A DNA stretch of 64,000 nucleotides from positions 62,001-126,000 of the forward strand of contig NZ_JAYWIX010000007.1 of assembly GCF_035916755.1 (NCBI RefSeq), read 5' to 3'. Both the position numbers and the translations under genes were made by a program. Under the pieces are notes generated by a model, which worked only from the letters and a program-made list of their open reading frames with translations, did not search any database and was not told the DNA's origin. Shown one piece after another: positions 9,377 to 18,025 of this stretch. The DNA is from Rothia sp035916755 (GTDB lineage Bacteria > Actinomycetota > Actinomycetes > Actinomycetales > Micrococcaceae). Positions within the stretch are counted from its first letter, which is position 1; every line of letters begins with the position of its first letter.

Positions 9377-9948
9377 TGGCTACCTCGCGTGAGATACTAC
9401 CGGCAACGGCCTCCCGCCCCGAGATTGAGGTGGTGCGCTCTACCCGCCGCACCCGCACGGTACAGCTAGCGCCGCACAAAAGCGGACGCCTGCGCCTGAT
9501 GGTCCCCGCCGCCTCCACCGATAGGGAGATTGAGGGCTACCTACGCCGCATGCTACCTAAGGTAGAGGCCCGCCGGGCCCGTAAGGACGCCGGTGCCCAG
9601 CGGGGTGCCCGCGATGAGTTTTTGCGGGAGCGCGCTGACTACCTACGAGCCACCTACCTGCCGGAAGCCCCGGAGCCGCTCTCAATCCGGTGGGTCACCA
9701 ACCAGAAACAGCGATGGGCCTCAGCGACCCCCGCTGAGCGCACGATCCGTATCTCGCATACACTTCAGGGCGCACCGGAGTACGCCCTGGATTCAGTGAT
9801 TTTTCACGAGCTCTGCCATTTTCTGGAGCCCAATCATTCACCTGCTTTTAGATCCCTTGAAGCCCGCTACCCCCACCTTGAGAAAGCGCGGGGCTTTTTG
9901 GAAGGTGTTACTTTTGGGCAGCGGGCGCAACAGGCAGGACGGGTCTAG
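9376..9948 (+). CDS. YgjP-like metallopeptidase (M48/DUF45)
   Basis: 190-residue predicted zinc metallopeptidase of the YgjP/DUF45 family. The C-terminal half holds the HEXXH-type motif in FHELCHFLEPNHSPAFRSL, with the distal HS as likely third ligand, and the typical RWG-like core RWVTNQKQRWAS. No signal peptide, so it is probably cytosolic. Substrate unknown. GTG start overlaps the uvrD2 stop by one base, so the two are co-transcribed; the same pairing is common in related actinobacteria. The stop codon lies inside the following terminator hairpin. Confidence 0.85.
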   Translation: MATSREILPATASRPEIEVVRSTRRTRTVQLAPHKSGRLRLMVPAASTDREIEGYLRRMLPKVEARRARKDAGAQRGARDEFLRERADYLRATYLPEAPEPLSIRWVTNQKQRWASATPAERTIRISHTLQGAPEYALDSVIFHELCHFLEPNHSPAFRSLEARYPHLEKARGFLEGVTFGQRAQQAGRV

Positions 9949-9977
9949 AGAAGACTCTTCCCTAGACCCGTGCCTCT
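9940..9977. terminator. bidirectional terminator between convergent genes
   Basis: 9-bp stem CGGGTCTAG / CTAGACCCG (9940-9948 and 9962-9970), followed on the plus strand by TGCCTCTTTATTCTTT. It overlaps the stop codon of the YgjP-like gene and faces the DUF2342 gene from the other side. Confidence 0.6.
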
Positions 9978-11366
9978 TTATTCTTTGTCTTTCTCTTCGG
10001 ACCCTTCAGCGGGCTCGTCGTAGCCGCCGGCTAGAAGCTTCTCGAGGGCCGCGTCGAACTCGTCCTCGCTGGCGTTGAGCAGGGCCCGGCGGGAGGTGAA
10101 GCCTGCGGGGTCGTCCAGATCCTCGCCGGTGGGCAGGGTCTCGGGGCCCTCCCAGAGCTGGTCGCGAGCCTCAAAGCCGTGGTTTTCTTCGTAGTGACGC
10201 CAGAAGGCAAGGGCCTCGCGCATCTTACGGGGGCGTAGTTCAAGGCCAACCAGCTGGGCGAAAGCGTGCTCTGCGGGGCCGCCAGTGGCGCGGCGGCGGG
10301 CCATGGTCTCAGCCAGCTGCGGGGCCATGGGTAGGTTTTTGGTGGCCTGCTCGGTGACGAGGCTGACCCAGCCTTCGATGAGGGCCAGCAGGGTTTCGAG
10401 GCGGTCAAGGGCCAGCTGTTGGTCTTCGGTGAGCTGGGGTTTGAACATGTCGCCGGCGAAGGCGTCCATCATGGCTTCGGGGTTTGAGGGGTCGAAGTCG
10501 ATGTCGTTGGCGGCTGCCTGCATACGCTCAATATCAACGTGAATGCCGCGGGAGAAGCGCTTGATGAGGTCGATGATGTCCTCACGCAGCCAGGGATTGG
10601 TCTTATGCAGTCGAATCAGGGCAGCTTCGCGCACGGCAAGGTAGAGCATGACCTCTTGGGCCGGGATTTCTAGGCCTTCGCCGAAGGCTGCAACGCCGGC
10701 AGGTAGCAGGGCTGAGCGCCCCTGGGCCAGCGGGATACCAATGTCGGTGGACGAGACGACCTCTTCGGCCAGCTTGCCGATGGCCTGTCCCATCTGCATA
10801 CCGAACATCATGCCGCCGAGACCGGCAAAGATACTGCCGCCGCCGAGCATACCGGCCATTTCTTCGGGTATCTGCTGCTGGATAGAGGAGGTCATGGCTG
10901 ATGAGACTTCTTCGGCAACGGGGCCAGCGATGTCTTTCCATGTGGCAAAGGAGTTCTCAACCCACTCGGCTTTGGCCCAGGCTTCAACACCGAAGGCAGG
11001 ACGCTCGAAGATAGTCACGGGGTCCAGCCAGAGATCTGCCAGGGCAGCAGCATCACGAACCGCGCCTGTCTGGGACGAAGTCACCGAGGGGTCTTCCCCC
11101 ATGGCCAGTACCTGGCGGGCGTGCTGCTTGGCCATATCCCAGTTGACAGGCTCGTCGCTAGACTGGGCGCTCATCATGGAATTGACCTGGGCGAAGATGC
11201 CCGAAAGCATGGCGGGGTCGAGGGGGATGCCCATATTTTTGAGGGCGTCAGCATCGAAGCCTGTGGCCCCGTTCATGGCTGACGGATCAAACCCCTGCTC
11301 CTGTAGCTTTTTGAGGAACTCTTCAAGGGGGTCACGGCCAGCTGAGTCGTAGGGGTTGTTGGTCAC
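9978..11366 (-). CDS. DUF2342 zincin-like protein
   Basis: 462-residue member of the actinobacterial DUF2342 family (predicted zinc-dependent metalloprotease; function not established). The conserved core is visible: EVMLYLAVREAALIRLHKTNPWLRE, ALIEGWVSLVTEQA, RRRATGGPAEHAFAQLVGLELRPRKMREA and LPTGEDLDDPAGF. As I recall the family, the first block usually reads REAAH; here the His is Leu, with a His four residues on, so metal binding may be altered. An N-terminal Gly/Met-rich segment (GGGSIFAGLGGMMFGMQMGQAIG) is typical. No signal peptide. Divergent from the Lon-like gene next door, as in other actinobacteria. Confidence 0.8.
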   Translation of the reverse strand: MTNNPYDSAGRDPLEEFLKKLQEQGFDPSAMNGATGFDADALKNMGIPLDPAMLSGIFAQVNSMMSAQSSDEPVNWDMAKQHARQVLAMGEDPSVTSSQTGAVRDAAALADLWLDPVTIFERPAFGVEAWAKAEWVENSFATWKDIAGPVAEEVSSAMTSSIQQQIPEEMAGMLGGGSIFAGLGGMMFGMQMGQAIGKLAEEVVSSTDIGIPLAQGRSALLPAGVAAFGEGLEIPAQEVMLYLAVREAALIRLHKTNPWLREDIIDLIKRFSRGIHVDIERMQAAANDIDFDPSNPEAMMDAFAGDMFKPQLTEDQQLALDRLETLLALIEGWVSLVTEQATKNLPMAPQLAETMARRRATGGPAEHAFAQLVGLELRPRKMREALAFWRHYEENHGFEARDQLWEGPETLPTGEDLDDPAGFTSRRALLNASEDEFDAALEKLLAGGYDEPAEGSEEKDKE

Positions 11367-11527
11367 GTTCTGCCTCGTTTCAATAGGGGGCTGCGGCGCC
11401 CGCCGCTCCTGTTTCTCACTAGCCTACCGACCGGGGTGCATGCCCCGGGAGGCTTTTAGCCCTGAGCCAAGTGGGAATTTGCTGGGGAGTGGGCTGAACC
11501 GGGTGATTTTGCTAGTAGGCTAGTCCT

Positions 11528-12613
11528 ATGGTTTTTTCGAAGAGGGACAACGCAGGCACCCGCCCCGGTGGAGGCCGGGCTGATCTGCGCAAGGTCAGCG
11601 CTGTGGGGGCCCTGGGCCTGTCGATGCTTTCTTTGGTGATTCCGGTTGATTTCGTGACTGAGTCACCCGGCCCCACCTTCAACACGATTGGCGAGTTTAA
11701 CAGTAAGCCCCTGATTGAGATTGAGGGTGCTCAGACCTACCCGGTGAGCGGCAACCTTGACATGACCACAGTGTCGGTCGCCGGTGGCCCCAATTCTTCT
11801 CTCTTTGCGATTGAGGCGCTGGCAACTTGGCTGGAAGATTCTACAGCGGTGCTGCCCAGCGACCTCATCTACGAACCCTCAGTGACTAGCGAGCAGGTCA
11901 CCGCGCAGAACACTGCCGATATGACCAACTCCCAGGAGGTAGCTCAGGCGGCTGCCCTCACTCAGCTGGGCATCGACTACACCGAGATTTTAACGGTGTC
12001 AGGTGCCGTTGAGGGCGGCCCCAGCCAAGGCATACTCCAGGAGGGCGACGTGATTACCGCTCTCAACGGCGAGCTGCTAGCAAGCTACACCGATCTGACC
12101 GAGCGGGTGAACGCGTCCGCCGGGCAGCCCGTCACCCTCACCCTGACCCGCGACGGCAGCGAGCAGGACGTCACCGTCACCCCCTCCTACAACGAGCAAG
12201 GGCAGCGCTACGTGCTGGGCCTCTACATTGCCCGGTCCTTTGAGTTCCCCATGACCGTTAACTACGGCCTGGAAGAAGTGGGCGGCCCTTCTGCTGGCAT
12301 GATGTTTGCCCTGGGGATTATCGATGAGCTAACCGAAGGCGAGATGACCGGCGGCCTTCACTTTGCCGGAACCGGCACCATCGACGCGGACGGCACCGTG
12401 GGCAGCATCGGCGGCATCGAACAAAAGATGCAGGGAGCTGCGGACGCCGGTGCTATGGTTTTCTTGGCACCGGCAGATAACTGCGATGAAGTGGTCGGTA
12501 ACGTGCCCCGTCGCCTGAACGTCATCAAGGTATCAACTTTGGATGAGGCGGTAGACGCGGTTACCCGCATCGGCCAGGGCGAAGACCCCTCAACCCTCCC
12601 CATCTGTTCATAA
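11528..12613 (+). CDS. membrane-anchored PDZ/Lon-like (S16) protease
   Basis: 361-residue protease of the YlbL type. An N-terminal signal anchor (about 22-42, SAVGALGLSMLSLVIPV) is followed by a PDZ domain (about 150-222, SQGILQEGDVITALNGE) and a Lon protease domain. The catalytic Ser-Lys dyad is visible as S255 in GGPSAGMMFAL and K300 in GGIEQKMQGA. It would cut substrates at the outer face of the membrane. It lies between DUF2342 (divergent) and the UPF0182 gene, a fixed neighbourhood in Actinobacteria. A -10-like TAGGCTAGT lies just upstream of the ATG, so the leader is very short. Confidence 0.9.
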   Translation: MVFSKRDNAGTRPGGGRADLRKVSAVGALGLSMLSLVIPVDFVTESPGPTFNTIGEFNSKPLIEIEGAQTYPVSGNLDMTTVSVAGGPNSSLFAIEALATWLEDSTAVLPSDLIYEPSVTSEQVTAQNTADMTNSQEVAQAAALTQLGIDYTEILTVSGAVEGGPSQGILQEGDVITALNGELLASYTDLTERVNASAGQPVTLTLTRDGSEQDVTVTPSYNEQGQRYVLGLYIARSFEFPMTVNYGLEEVGGPSAGMMFALGIIDELTEGEMTGGLHFAGTGTIDADGTVGSIGGIEQKMQGAADAGAMVFLAPADNCDEVVGNVPRRLNVIKVSTLDEAVDAVTRIGQGEDPSTLPICS

Positions 12614-12780
12614 GGGGCGGGGCTGGTCACCCCAGAGCTGAAATGCTAAGCCTACTCTCGAAACTCACAGTTTTCTTTGGCACAATAGTGTCTTATATGT
12701 AGCGTCGCCCACTGTGCGGCGTCACCCACCACACAGGCCGCATCTTTGCGGCAGACACGAAACACAACTGAAGGATACCC

Positions 12781-15700
12781 GTGAGTACCGGAAGCACCCC
12801 TCCTCGTTCATCATCACGCGCTCCTCAACGTAGAAACCGGCCGCTGACCGTGACCGTGGCAATCATTGCCGCCTTGGTTGTAGCCTTTGTTTTTGCAACC
12901 CAGGTGTACACCGACGTCCTCTGGTATGACCAGCTGGGCTACCTCAAGGTTTTCATCACCCAGAACCTGACCCGCGGTGCCGTCTTCCTAGTTGCAAGTA
13001 TCGTTGTAGGTATCGCCGTTTGGGCCAGCCTCTTCTACGCCTATAGGCATGGCCAACTACAGACTCCTAGCCCCCGCCGTTCTGCTGGCCCCCGAGTTGA
13101 TGCCAACGGCAACCCTGTGCCCGACCCCTACGGCGATATGCAGGACCTCTTCAACCAGAACATGGAGCGCTACCGCCAGGGTATTGAGCGTATGCGCAAG
13201 GTCCTTCTGATTGCTGTGCCGGTTCTTCTGGGCGCTTTCGTCGGCAGTGGGGCGATGACCCAGTGGGAGGCCGTCCTGCTCTTCTTCCAGGGCGAAAGTT
13301 TTGGTACCACAGACCCCGAGTTCGGCCGCGACCTGGGCTTCTTCATGTTTACCCTGCCCTTCCTCAACGTGGTGACCGGCCTGCTGAGCACCGCTATTAT
13401 CTTCTCAGCGATGGCAGCTTTGGTTATGCACTACTTCTACGGCGGAATCGTAGTGGGAGAGCGCGGTATCACTACCACCGTGCACTTCCGCCGCCACATC
13501 GCAGTGCTCGGTGCCCTCTTTATTCTGCTGCGCGGCATCACCCTGTGGCTGGCCCGCTACAACGCAACCCAGGACCAGTCCGGCTCCTGGGCCGGTGCCA
13601 TGTATAGCGACGTCAACGCCATCATCCCTGTCAACGCGATTCTGGCGATTGCCTCCCTGCTGGTCGCTGCCCTCTTCGTCGTAGCGGCTGTTCGCGGGAA
13701 CTTTCGTCTGCCCATCATTGGCACCGCCGTGCTGGTGATTGCTTCGCTGGTTGCCGGTGGCATCTACCCCTGGGTTGTGCAGCGCTTCCAGGTTGTGCCG
13801 AACGAGCAGGCTGCAGAAGCCCCCTACATTCAGCGCAACATTGACGCTACCCGCGCCGCCTACGGCCTGGACCAGATAGACGTTCAGAGCTACGACGCCA
13901 CCACCTCAACCGCAGCAGGTGCCCTGCGCGGTGAGAGCGACACCATCTCTAACATCCGTCTGCTCGACCCCAATGTGGTCTCCGGCGCTTTTGCCCAGCT
14001 GCAGCAGTTCCGCCCCTACTACCAGTTTGGGCAGAACCTTTCGGTGGACCGCTACACCATCGACGGAACTGAGACCGACACTGTTATCGCCGCCCGCGAG
14101 CTGAACCCCGACCAGAATGCCGGGTCTTCCTGGGTTAACCAGCACGTGGTCTATACCCACGGCTACGGCGTCATTGCCGCCTACGGTAACCAGGTTGAAG
14201 CCGATGGTAAGCCCAAGTTCATCCAGTCGGGTATTCAGGCAACCGGTGCAATTAGCGGTGACTACGAGCCCCGTATCTACTTCGGCCAGAGCTCACCCGA
14301 TTACTCTATCGTGGGTGGCACCGCCGAGGACGAACCGCTAGAACTTGACCGGCCCCAGACCGCTGACGACGAAAGTGGCGCGGACGCCAAATACACCTTC
14401 AGCGGCAACGGCGGTCCCGTTATCGGTAACGCCTTTAACCGCCTGGCCTACGCCATCAAGTTCCAGTCCTCAGACATCCTGCTGTCGGACGCCGTCCGCC
14501 CCGAATCCCAGATTCTTTACGACCGCGACCCCTCAGAGCGCGTAAAGAAGGTTGCCCCCTACCTGACCGTAGACGGCAACCCCTACCCGGCTATCATCGA
14601 TGGCCAGGTGCTCTGGATTGTGGACGCCTACACCACCAGCAACCAGTACCCCTACTCGCAGGCAGCCCAGCTCGATAATGCGACCTCTGATTCAGAGACC
14701 GCATCCGGCGTAACCCAGGCCCTGCCCAGCCAGCAGGTTAACTACATCCGTAACTCGGTTAAGGCCACTGTAAACGCCTACGACGGCTCGGTTACCCTCT
14801 ACGCCTGGGATGACCAGGACCCGGTACTGAAGACCTGGCAGAAGGTCTACCCCGATACCGTGCGCCCCTACAGCGAGATGAGCGCTTCGCTTATTGAACA
14901 CGTGCGCTACCCCCAGGACCTCTTCAAGGTGCAGCGAGAGATTCTGAACGCCTACCACGTGACCAATGCAAGCAGCCTCTATAACGGGGACGACCGCTGG
15001 TCGATTCCTAACGATCCCACCAACGACAGCGGCCGCCCCCTGCCTCCCTACTACATGTCCCTGCAGATGCCGGGTGAAGACTCAGCTCAGTTCTCGCTGA
15101 CCACCAGCTTCATCCCCCAGCAGTCAGACAGCAACACCCGTAACGTCATGTACGGCTTCCTCTCAGCCAATGGCGATGCCGGTACCGGTAAGGACGGCGA
15201 AAAAGCAGAAGGCTACGGCAAGCTAACCCTGCTTGAGCTTCCCCGCTCGTCGGTTGTTCCCGGCCCCGGCCAGGCTCAGAACGTCTTCAACTCAGATACC
15301 GCTGTATCAACCGAGCTGAACCTGCTGCGCCAGGGTGCTTCTGACGTAATCAACGGCAACCTGCTCACCCTGCCCGTGGGCGGCGGTATTCTCTACGTGC
15401 AGCCGGTCTACGTGCAGTCCTCCGGCGATGCCGCCTACCCCTCACTGCGCCGCGTCCTTGTGGGCTTTGGTGAGCAGGTCGGCTTTGCCCCTACCCTGGA
15501 GGAAGCCCTGGATGAGCTCTTTAGCGGTTCCTCCGGCGCTGAAACCGCTGCCGATGCCGGTGTCGATGAAACCGAGGCCGCTCAGGCAGCTGACGGTACT
15601 GTGACCAGCACTGACAGCGCGAGCCTGACCGGCGCCCTGCAAGATGCCCGCAAGGCGATGCAGGATGCGGACGCCGCTATGAAGGCTGGCGACTGGGCCG

Positions 15701-15816
15701 CCTATGGCGAAGCCCAGAACCGTCTGAACGAGGCCCTGCAGCGCGCCATTGATGCTGAAGGTATCGAGGGCACTGCCACCACCGAGGCAAGCCCCAGCCC
15801 CTCACCCTCCAACTAG
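12781..15816 (+). CDS. UPF0182 family membrane protein
   Basis: 1011-residue member of the UPF0182 family, a large conserved actinobacterial membrane protein of unknown function. The N-terminal third has about seven hydrophobic segments (for example LTVTVAIIAALVVAFVFA and AVFLVASIVVGIAVWASLFY). A long extracytoplasmic region follows, and an acidic, Ala/Asp-rich C-terminal tail ends in SPSPSN. GTG start has RBS GAAGGAT 5 nt upstream. A single gene with its own 167-bp leader and a strong terminator behind it. Confidence 0.9.
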   Translation: MSTGSTPPRSSSRAPQRRNRPLTVTVAIIAALVVAFVFATQVYTDVLWYDQLGYLKVFITQNLTRGAVFLVASIVVGIAVWASLFYAYRHGQLQTPSPRRSAGPRVDANGNPVPDPYGDMQDLFNQNMERYRQGIERMRKVLLIAVPVLLGAFVGSGAMTQWEAVLLFFQGESFGTTDPEFGRDLGFFMFTLPFLNVVTGLLSTAIIFSAMAALVMHYFYGGIVVGERGITTTVHFRRHIAVLGALFILLRGITLWLARYNATQDQSGSWAGAMYSDVNAIIPVNAILAIASLLVAALFVVAAVRGNFRLPIIGTAVLVIASLVAGGIYPWVVQRFQVVPNEQAAEAPYIQRNIDATRAAYGLDQIDVQSYDATTSTAAGALRGESDTISNIRLLDPNVVSGAFAQLQQFRPYYQFGQNLSVDRYTIDGTETDTVIAARELNPDQNAGSSWVNQHVVYTHGYGVIAAYGNQVEADGKPKFIQSGIQATGAISGDYEPRIYFGQSSPDYSIVGGTAEDEPLELDRPQTADDESGADAKYTFSGNGGPVIGNAFNRLAYAIKFQSSDILLSDAVRPESQILYDRDPSERVKKVAPYLTVDGNPYPAIIDGQVLWIVDAYTTSNQYPYSQAAQLDNATSDSETASGVTQALPSQQVNYIRNSVKATVNAYDGSVTLYAWDDQDPVLKTWQKVYPDTVRPYSEMSASLIEHVRYPQDLFKVQREILNAYHVTNASSLYNGDDRWSIPNDPTNDSGRPLPPYYMSLQMPGEDSAQFSLTTSFIPQQSDSNTRNVMYGFLSANGDAGTGKDGEKAEGYGKLTLLELPRSSVVPGPGQAQNVFNSDTAVSTELNLLRQGASDVINGNLLTLPVGGGILYVQPVYVQSSGDAAYPSLRRVLVGFGEQVGFAPTLEEALDELFSGSSGAETAADAGVDETEAAQAADGTVTSTDSASLTGALQDARKAMQDADAAMKAGDWAAYGEAQNRLNEALQRAIDAEGIEGTATTEASPSPSPSN

Positions 15817-15845
15817 GAGCCAGGCTGTAGCAGCCTTGGGTAGAT

Positions 15846-15890
15846 AAGGACGCCGCCTCCCGCACCCAGCGGGCTGGCGGCGTCCTTTTT
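15846..15890 (+). terminator. intrinsic terminator after UPF0182 gene
   Basis: Perfect 12-bp stem AAGGACGCCGCC / GGCGGCGTCCTT (15846-15857, 15876-15887) with an 18-nt loop and a T-tract to 15890. Confidence 0.9.
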
Positions 15891-15963
15891 ATGTAGAGTA
15901 CGTCACAAAAGCTGGTTCTGGCTTGCGCTGCCTGTAGGAAGTGCGTATAGTTATATGAGTCGC

Positions 15964-16040
15964 CGCGGGGTGGAGCAGTTCGGTAGCTCGCCGGGCTCAT
16001 AACCCGGAGGCCGCAGGTTCAAATCCTGCCCCCGCAACCA
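15964..16040 (+). tRNA. initiator tRNA-fMet (CAT anticodon)
   Basis: 77-nt tRNA with CCA encoded. The acceptor 5' strand CGCGGGG pairs with CCCCGCA except at position 1, where C faces A72; that C1-A72 mismatch marks bacterial initiator tRNA. The anticodon loop is CTCATAA, on a stem ending in three G-C pairs (GGG/CCC), the second initiator hallmark. T-loop GGTTCAAATCC is normal. The last 37 nt are repeated with one mismatch at 18419-18455, so the gene's 3' end has served as an integration site. Confidence 0.97.
16004..16040 (+). repeat. left direct repeat (attL-like), tRNA-fMet 3' end
   Basis: 37 nt running from the 3' side of the anticodon stem to CCA. It matches 18419-18455 at 36 of 37 positions (G here, A there, at the tenth base). 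With the intact tRNA on this side, this is the usual picture of site-specific integration into a tRNA 3' end. Confidence 0.8.
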
Positions 16041-16050
16041 TTTGATAAGT

Positions 16051-16090
16051 CGTCCCGTTCGGAATGAATCCGACCGGGGCGATTTTCTTT
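16051..16090 (+). terminator. terminator just after tRNA-fMet
   Basis: 13-position stem with one mismatch and one G-T pair (CGTCCCGTTCGGA / TCCGACCGGGGCG), loop ATGAA, then TTTTCTTTT. Confidence 0.75.
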
Positions 16091-16091
16091 T

Positions 16092-16129
16092 CCCCATCAT
16101 TGCTGAGTTCAGCAGTGGTGGGGATTTTT
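16092..16129 (+). terminator. second terminator after tRNA-fMet
   Basis: 15-bp stem CCCCATCATTGCTGA / TCAGCAGTGGTGGGG with two G-T pairs and a 2-nt loop (GT), followed by ATTTTT. Confidence 0.8.
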
Positions 16130-16155
16130 GCGTTAAGGAGTCCATCACCCAGTAA

Positions 16156-16389
16156 CTCCCCAAGGGATCTGTCATTGACACGATTGAACAGGGTCTAACT
16201 GAGACTGATGCGGGTCTGTGGGGTTCTGCTGAGGTGACGCCGGATGAATGGGCTACGTATGGGGCGGATGAGCTGGTGTGGTTGTTGACGTGTTCGGGTG
16301 CTTTTGTGGGGGAGTCTGGCGTGGGACAGACGTTTACGTTTCCGTATACGGATAATTTGCGGGTTGGTTTGGTGCCAATCGACAAGTGA
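16156..16389 (+). pseudogene. C-terminal fragment of an unrecognised protein
   Basis: Open frame of 77 codons after a TAA at 16153 and ending at TGA 16387, with no usable start codon near its beginning. It reads like real protein (for example SAEVTPDEWATYGADELVW and GQTFTFPYTDNLRVGLVPI) and has a codon use (GGG, TTG, ACG) unlike the core genes. I do not recognise the family. Probably the 3' end of a gene whose front was lost. Confidence 0.4.
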
Positions 16390-16468
16390 AAGGAAGCTTG
16401 CTTAATTATTGTGGCATTTGCTAGTGTGACAATTGCCAACTGGTAAATTGCAATGAGACGAGATAACA

Positions 16469-17136
16469 ATGATGTTCGTTCGCCCTAAGACTATTCTTAA
16501 GCTTGCACCCATAGCTCTACTCACAAGCGGTATGCTGATCTCAACTCCTGCATCTGCAGATGAGCTTACTCCTCCGCGGCCTCTGACGGAGTATGAGCAA
16601 GAACTTATCTAAGGTGTGACACCAGAAGAAAAAGAAATGCTTTTCAGAGCTATTGCTTTGAATGAAGAGGTAAACAAGGAGGAGCGTGGAACTTTGGGGC
16701 AGTTCAGATCTTCTTCCCCTTCAAGCGTTTATGAAGATATAGATTTTGAAAAGCTTAAGCAATGGGGTGAAGAGGGCGTTAAATGTGGTCTCTACGCTAA
16801 TCCTATCAACTGCTATACAGGACTCTTGACTCTAACACTGCTCGCGATACTGCTGTAGAGTTGTATCCTAAGGAGAGCCTGCACAATGGTGAAGGCGATG
16901 CTTTTAGGCATTGTTACTGGAATGCTCTGATGTACTTGCATTTTGGGAATCCTGACGCTGAAACCATTGCCAATAATCATGAGTCAGTAGCAGATGGCCC
17001 TGAAGAGGAAGTGGCTATGGACTTACATAACAACGCTGTGGGGCGAGAAATCGGTCGACGTGTTGGTACTGAGGACGATGCTAAACAGGGATGCCAGGAC
17101 GCATTGACTTCTGGCGAGCTGCAAGTGATAGGTTAG
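16469..17136 (+). pseudogene. broken secreted DUF6973-like protein gene
   Basis: Three pieces of one gene. ATG 16469 opens a signal-peptide-like start (KTILKLAPIALLTSGMLIS, then TPASA). An in-frame TAA at 16610-16612 stops it, but the same frame continues from 16613 to 16858. A one-base-type frameshift near 16815-16835 then moves the frame, and the C-terminal part reads ARDTAVELYPKESLHNGEGD, AFRHCYWNALM, then MDLHNNAVGREIGRRVG to TAG 17136. The AFRHxYWNAL and MDLHNNAVGR blocks are those I associate with the DUF6973 domain of secreted bacterial proteins; its activity is not known to me. With two lesions it is very probably non-functional. Low-GC codon use fits island origin. Confidence 0.7.
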
Positions 17137-17184
17137 GAAAATCTAAATTCGAACTTCTTCTGGTAGAAAGAAGGCAGTATCGTT

Positions 17185-17505
17185 ATGAATCTTGTAAAAA
17201 ACCATAAGCTCTTTCTTCTCTCCGTATGTTTTTGGCTATTTTTAATGGCTTTTGAGTACTTCATCCGTTTTACTGCGGGGATAGCTTGCCATACTTCAAA
17301 TGAGTATATTCAAGGCGAAGCCTATTGGGGATTTTTCCCTGTAATTGGAACCCGTTGTGTATGGGACAGCCTACCTGAGGGCGTGAGTGCTTTTTCTGGA
17401 CCTGGTCTTACAACAGTTGCTGCTCCGGTGATTCTATGTGCGTGGTTGTTGGAGGCTTGGTTACAGGGGCGGAAACAGAAGAAAGAATTAAAGGTTACCT
17501 TGTAG
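17185..17505 (+). CDS. small two-TM membrane protein of unknown function
   Basis: 106-residue protein with two hydrophobic segments (about 9-28, FLLSVCFWLFLMAFEYF, and about 75-95, TTVAAPVILCAWLLEAWL), a Cys-containing loop between them (ACHTSN, TRCVWD) and a Lys-rich tail. RBS AGAAGG lies upstream of ATG 17185. It starts 48 bp after the broken DUF6973-like gene on the same strand, so the two were probably one unit. I do not recognise the family. A partner or protective role for the upstream secreted protein is only a guess. Intact within the island. Confidence 0.55.
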   Translation: MNLVKNHKLFLLSVCFWLFLMAFEYFIRFTAGIACHTSNEYIQGEAYWGFFPVIGTRCVWDSLPEGVSAFSGPGLTTVAAPVILCAWLLEAWLQGRKQKKELKVTL

Positions 17506-17529
17506 CTAAGGGTATAGGTGTCTACCGGC

Positions 17530-17662
17530 GTTGCAGTTGCACCAGTAGAGACTGCCGACAATTCTGAACGCAAGGTGTTAGCTAATTATGCTGGTGGCTC
17601 TTGGCGTGTTGCTGGCTAGTGGTGCTGTGGTTGTGTGGGCTTCGCGTACTCGTCAGGCGTAA
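17530..17662 (+). pseudogene. remnant of a sortase-anchored surface protein C-terminus
   Basis: One frame reads VAVAPVETADNSERKVLAN, ending just where an LANTG-like sorting motif would start. The next frame from 17588 reads a hydrophobic stretch MLVALGVLLASGAVVVWA followed by SRTRQA and a stop, the standard membrane segment and basic tail. The two are one frame apart, so the sorting motif is destroyed by a small indel. The rest of the gene is missing. Confidence 0.55.
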
Positions 17663-17716
17663 ACCTGGTGAGTCGTCTTCACAGCCGATAGCTTTACCGT
17701 GAATCGTTAAAAAAGG

Positions 17717-17752
17717 ATTGGCGTCCGCTCCATTGGGTGGACGCCAATTTTT
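17717..17752 (+). terminator. terminator after the sortase-anchor remnant
   Basis: 10-bp stem ATTGGCGTCC / GGACGCCAAT (17717-17726, 17739-17748), 12-nt loop, then TTTT. Confidence 0.8.
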
Positions 17753-17759
17753 GTGAGGT

Positions 17760-17927
17760 CATGATGATGATCCTAAGCCTTTGGAATATAGAAAGCTCAG
17801 AGGAAAAAATAAGAGATACCGGGTCAAGGTTAAGAACTGCCGCATCCTCTATAGGATTGATGATGGGGGAGTGGTTATCACTGTCTTTAAAATTGGGCAC
17901 CGCCGGGAAGTTTATCGGAGTCTTTGA
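17760..17927 (+). pseudogene. truncated RelE/ParE-type toxin tail
   Basis: Frame from 17760 reads PKPLEYRKLRGKNKRYRV, then KVKNCRILYRIDDGGVVIT, then VFKIGHRREVYRSL before TGA 17925-17927. The K-L-(R/K)-G, Y-R-(V/I)-(R/K), R-I-(L/I)-Y-R-I-D and G-H-R-R-E-V-Y blocks are the C-terminal half of the RelE/ParE toxin family. The N-terminal half and any start codon are absent (stop TGA just upstream), and no antitoxin gene is adjacent. Hence a remnant of a toxin-antitoxin pair. Confidence 0.7.
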
Positions 17928-17960
17928 ATCATGCAGATGGTTTGAGTCGTACTCAGAGGG

Positions 17961-18001
17961 GTGTCGGCGTCTTTTCGATTAGGAAGACGCCGACACTCTT
18001 T
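17961..18001. terminator. perfect hairpin terminator
   Basis: 13-bp perfect stem GTGTCGGCGTCTT / AAGACGCCGACAC with a TTCGATTAGG loop, followed by TCTTTATTT. Separates the RelE remnant from the opposed LGFP remnant. Confidence 0.85.
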
Positions 18002-18025
18002 ATTTAATTAAACCTCAAAGTTTCA

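Noticed and set aside
15951..16469. 172-codon minus-strand frame over tRNA-fMet
   Set aside because: Runs across the tRNA and two terminators; the peptide includes the familiar spurious tRNA-complement translation (RGQDLNLRPPGYEPGEL).
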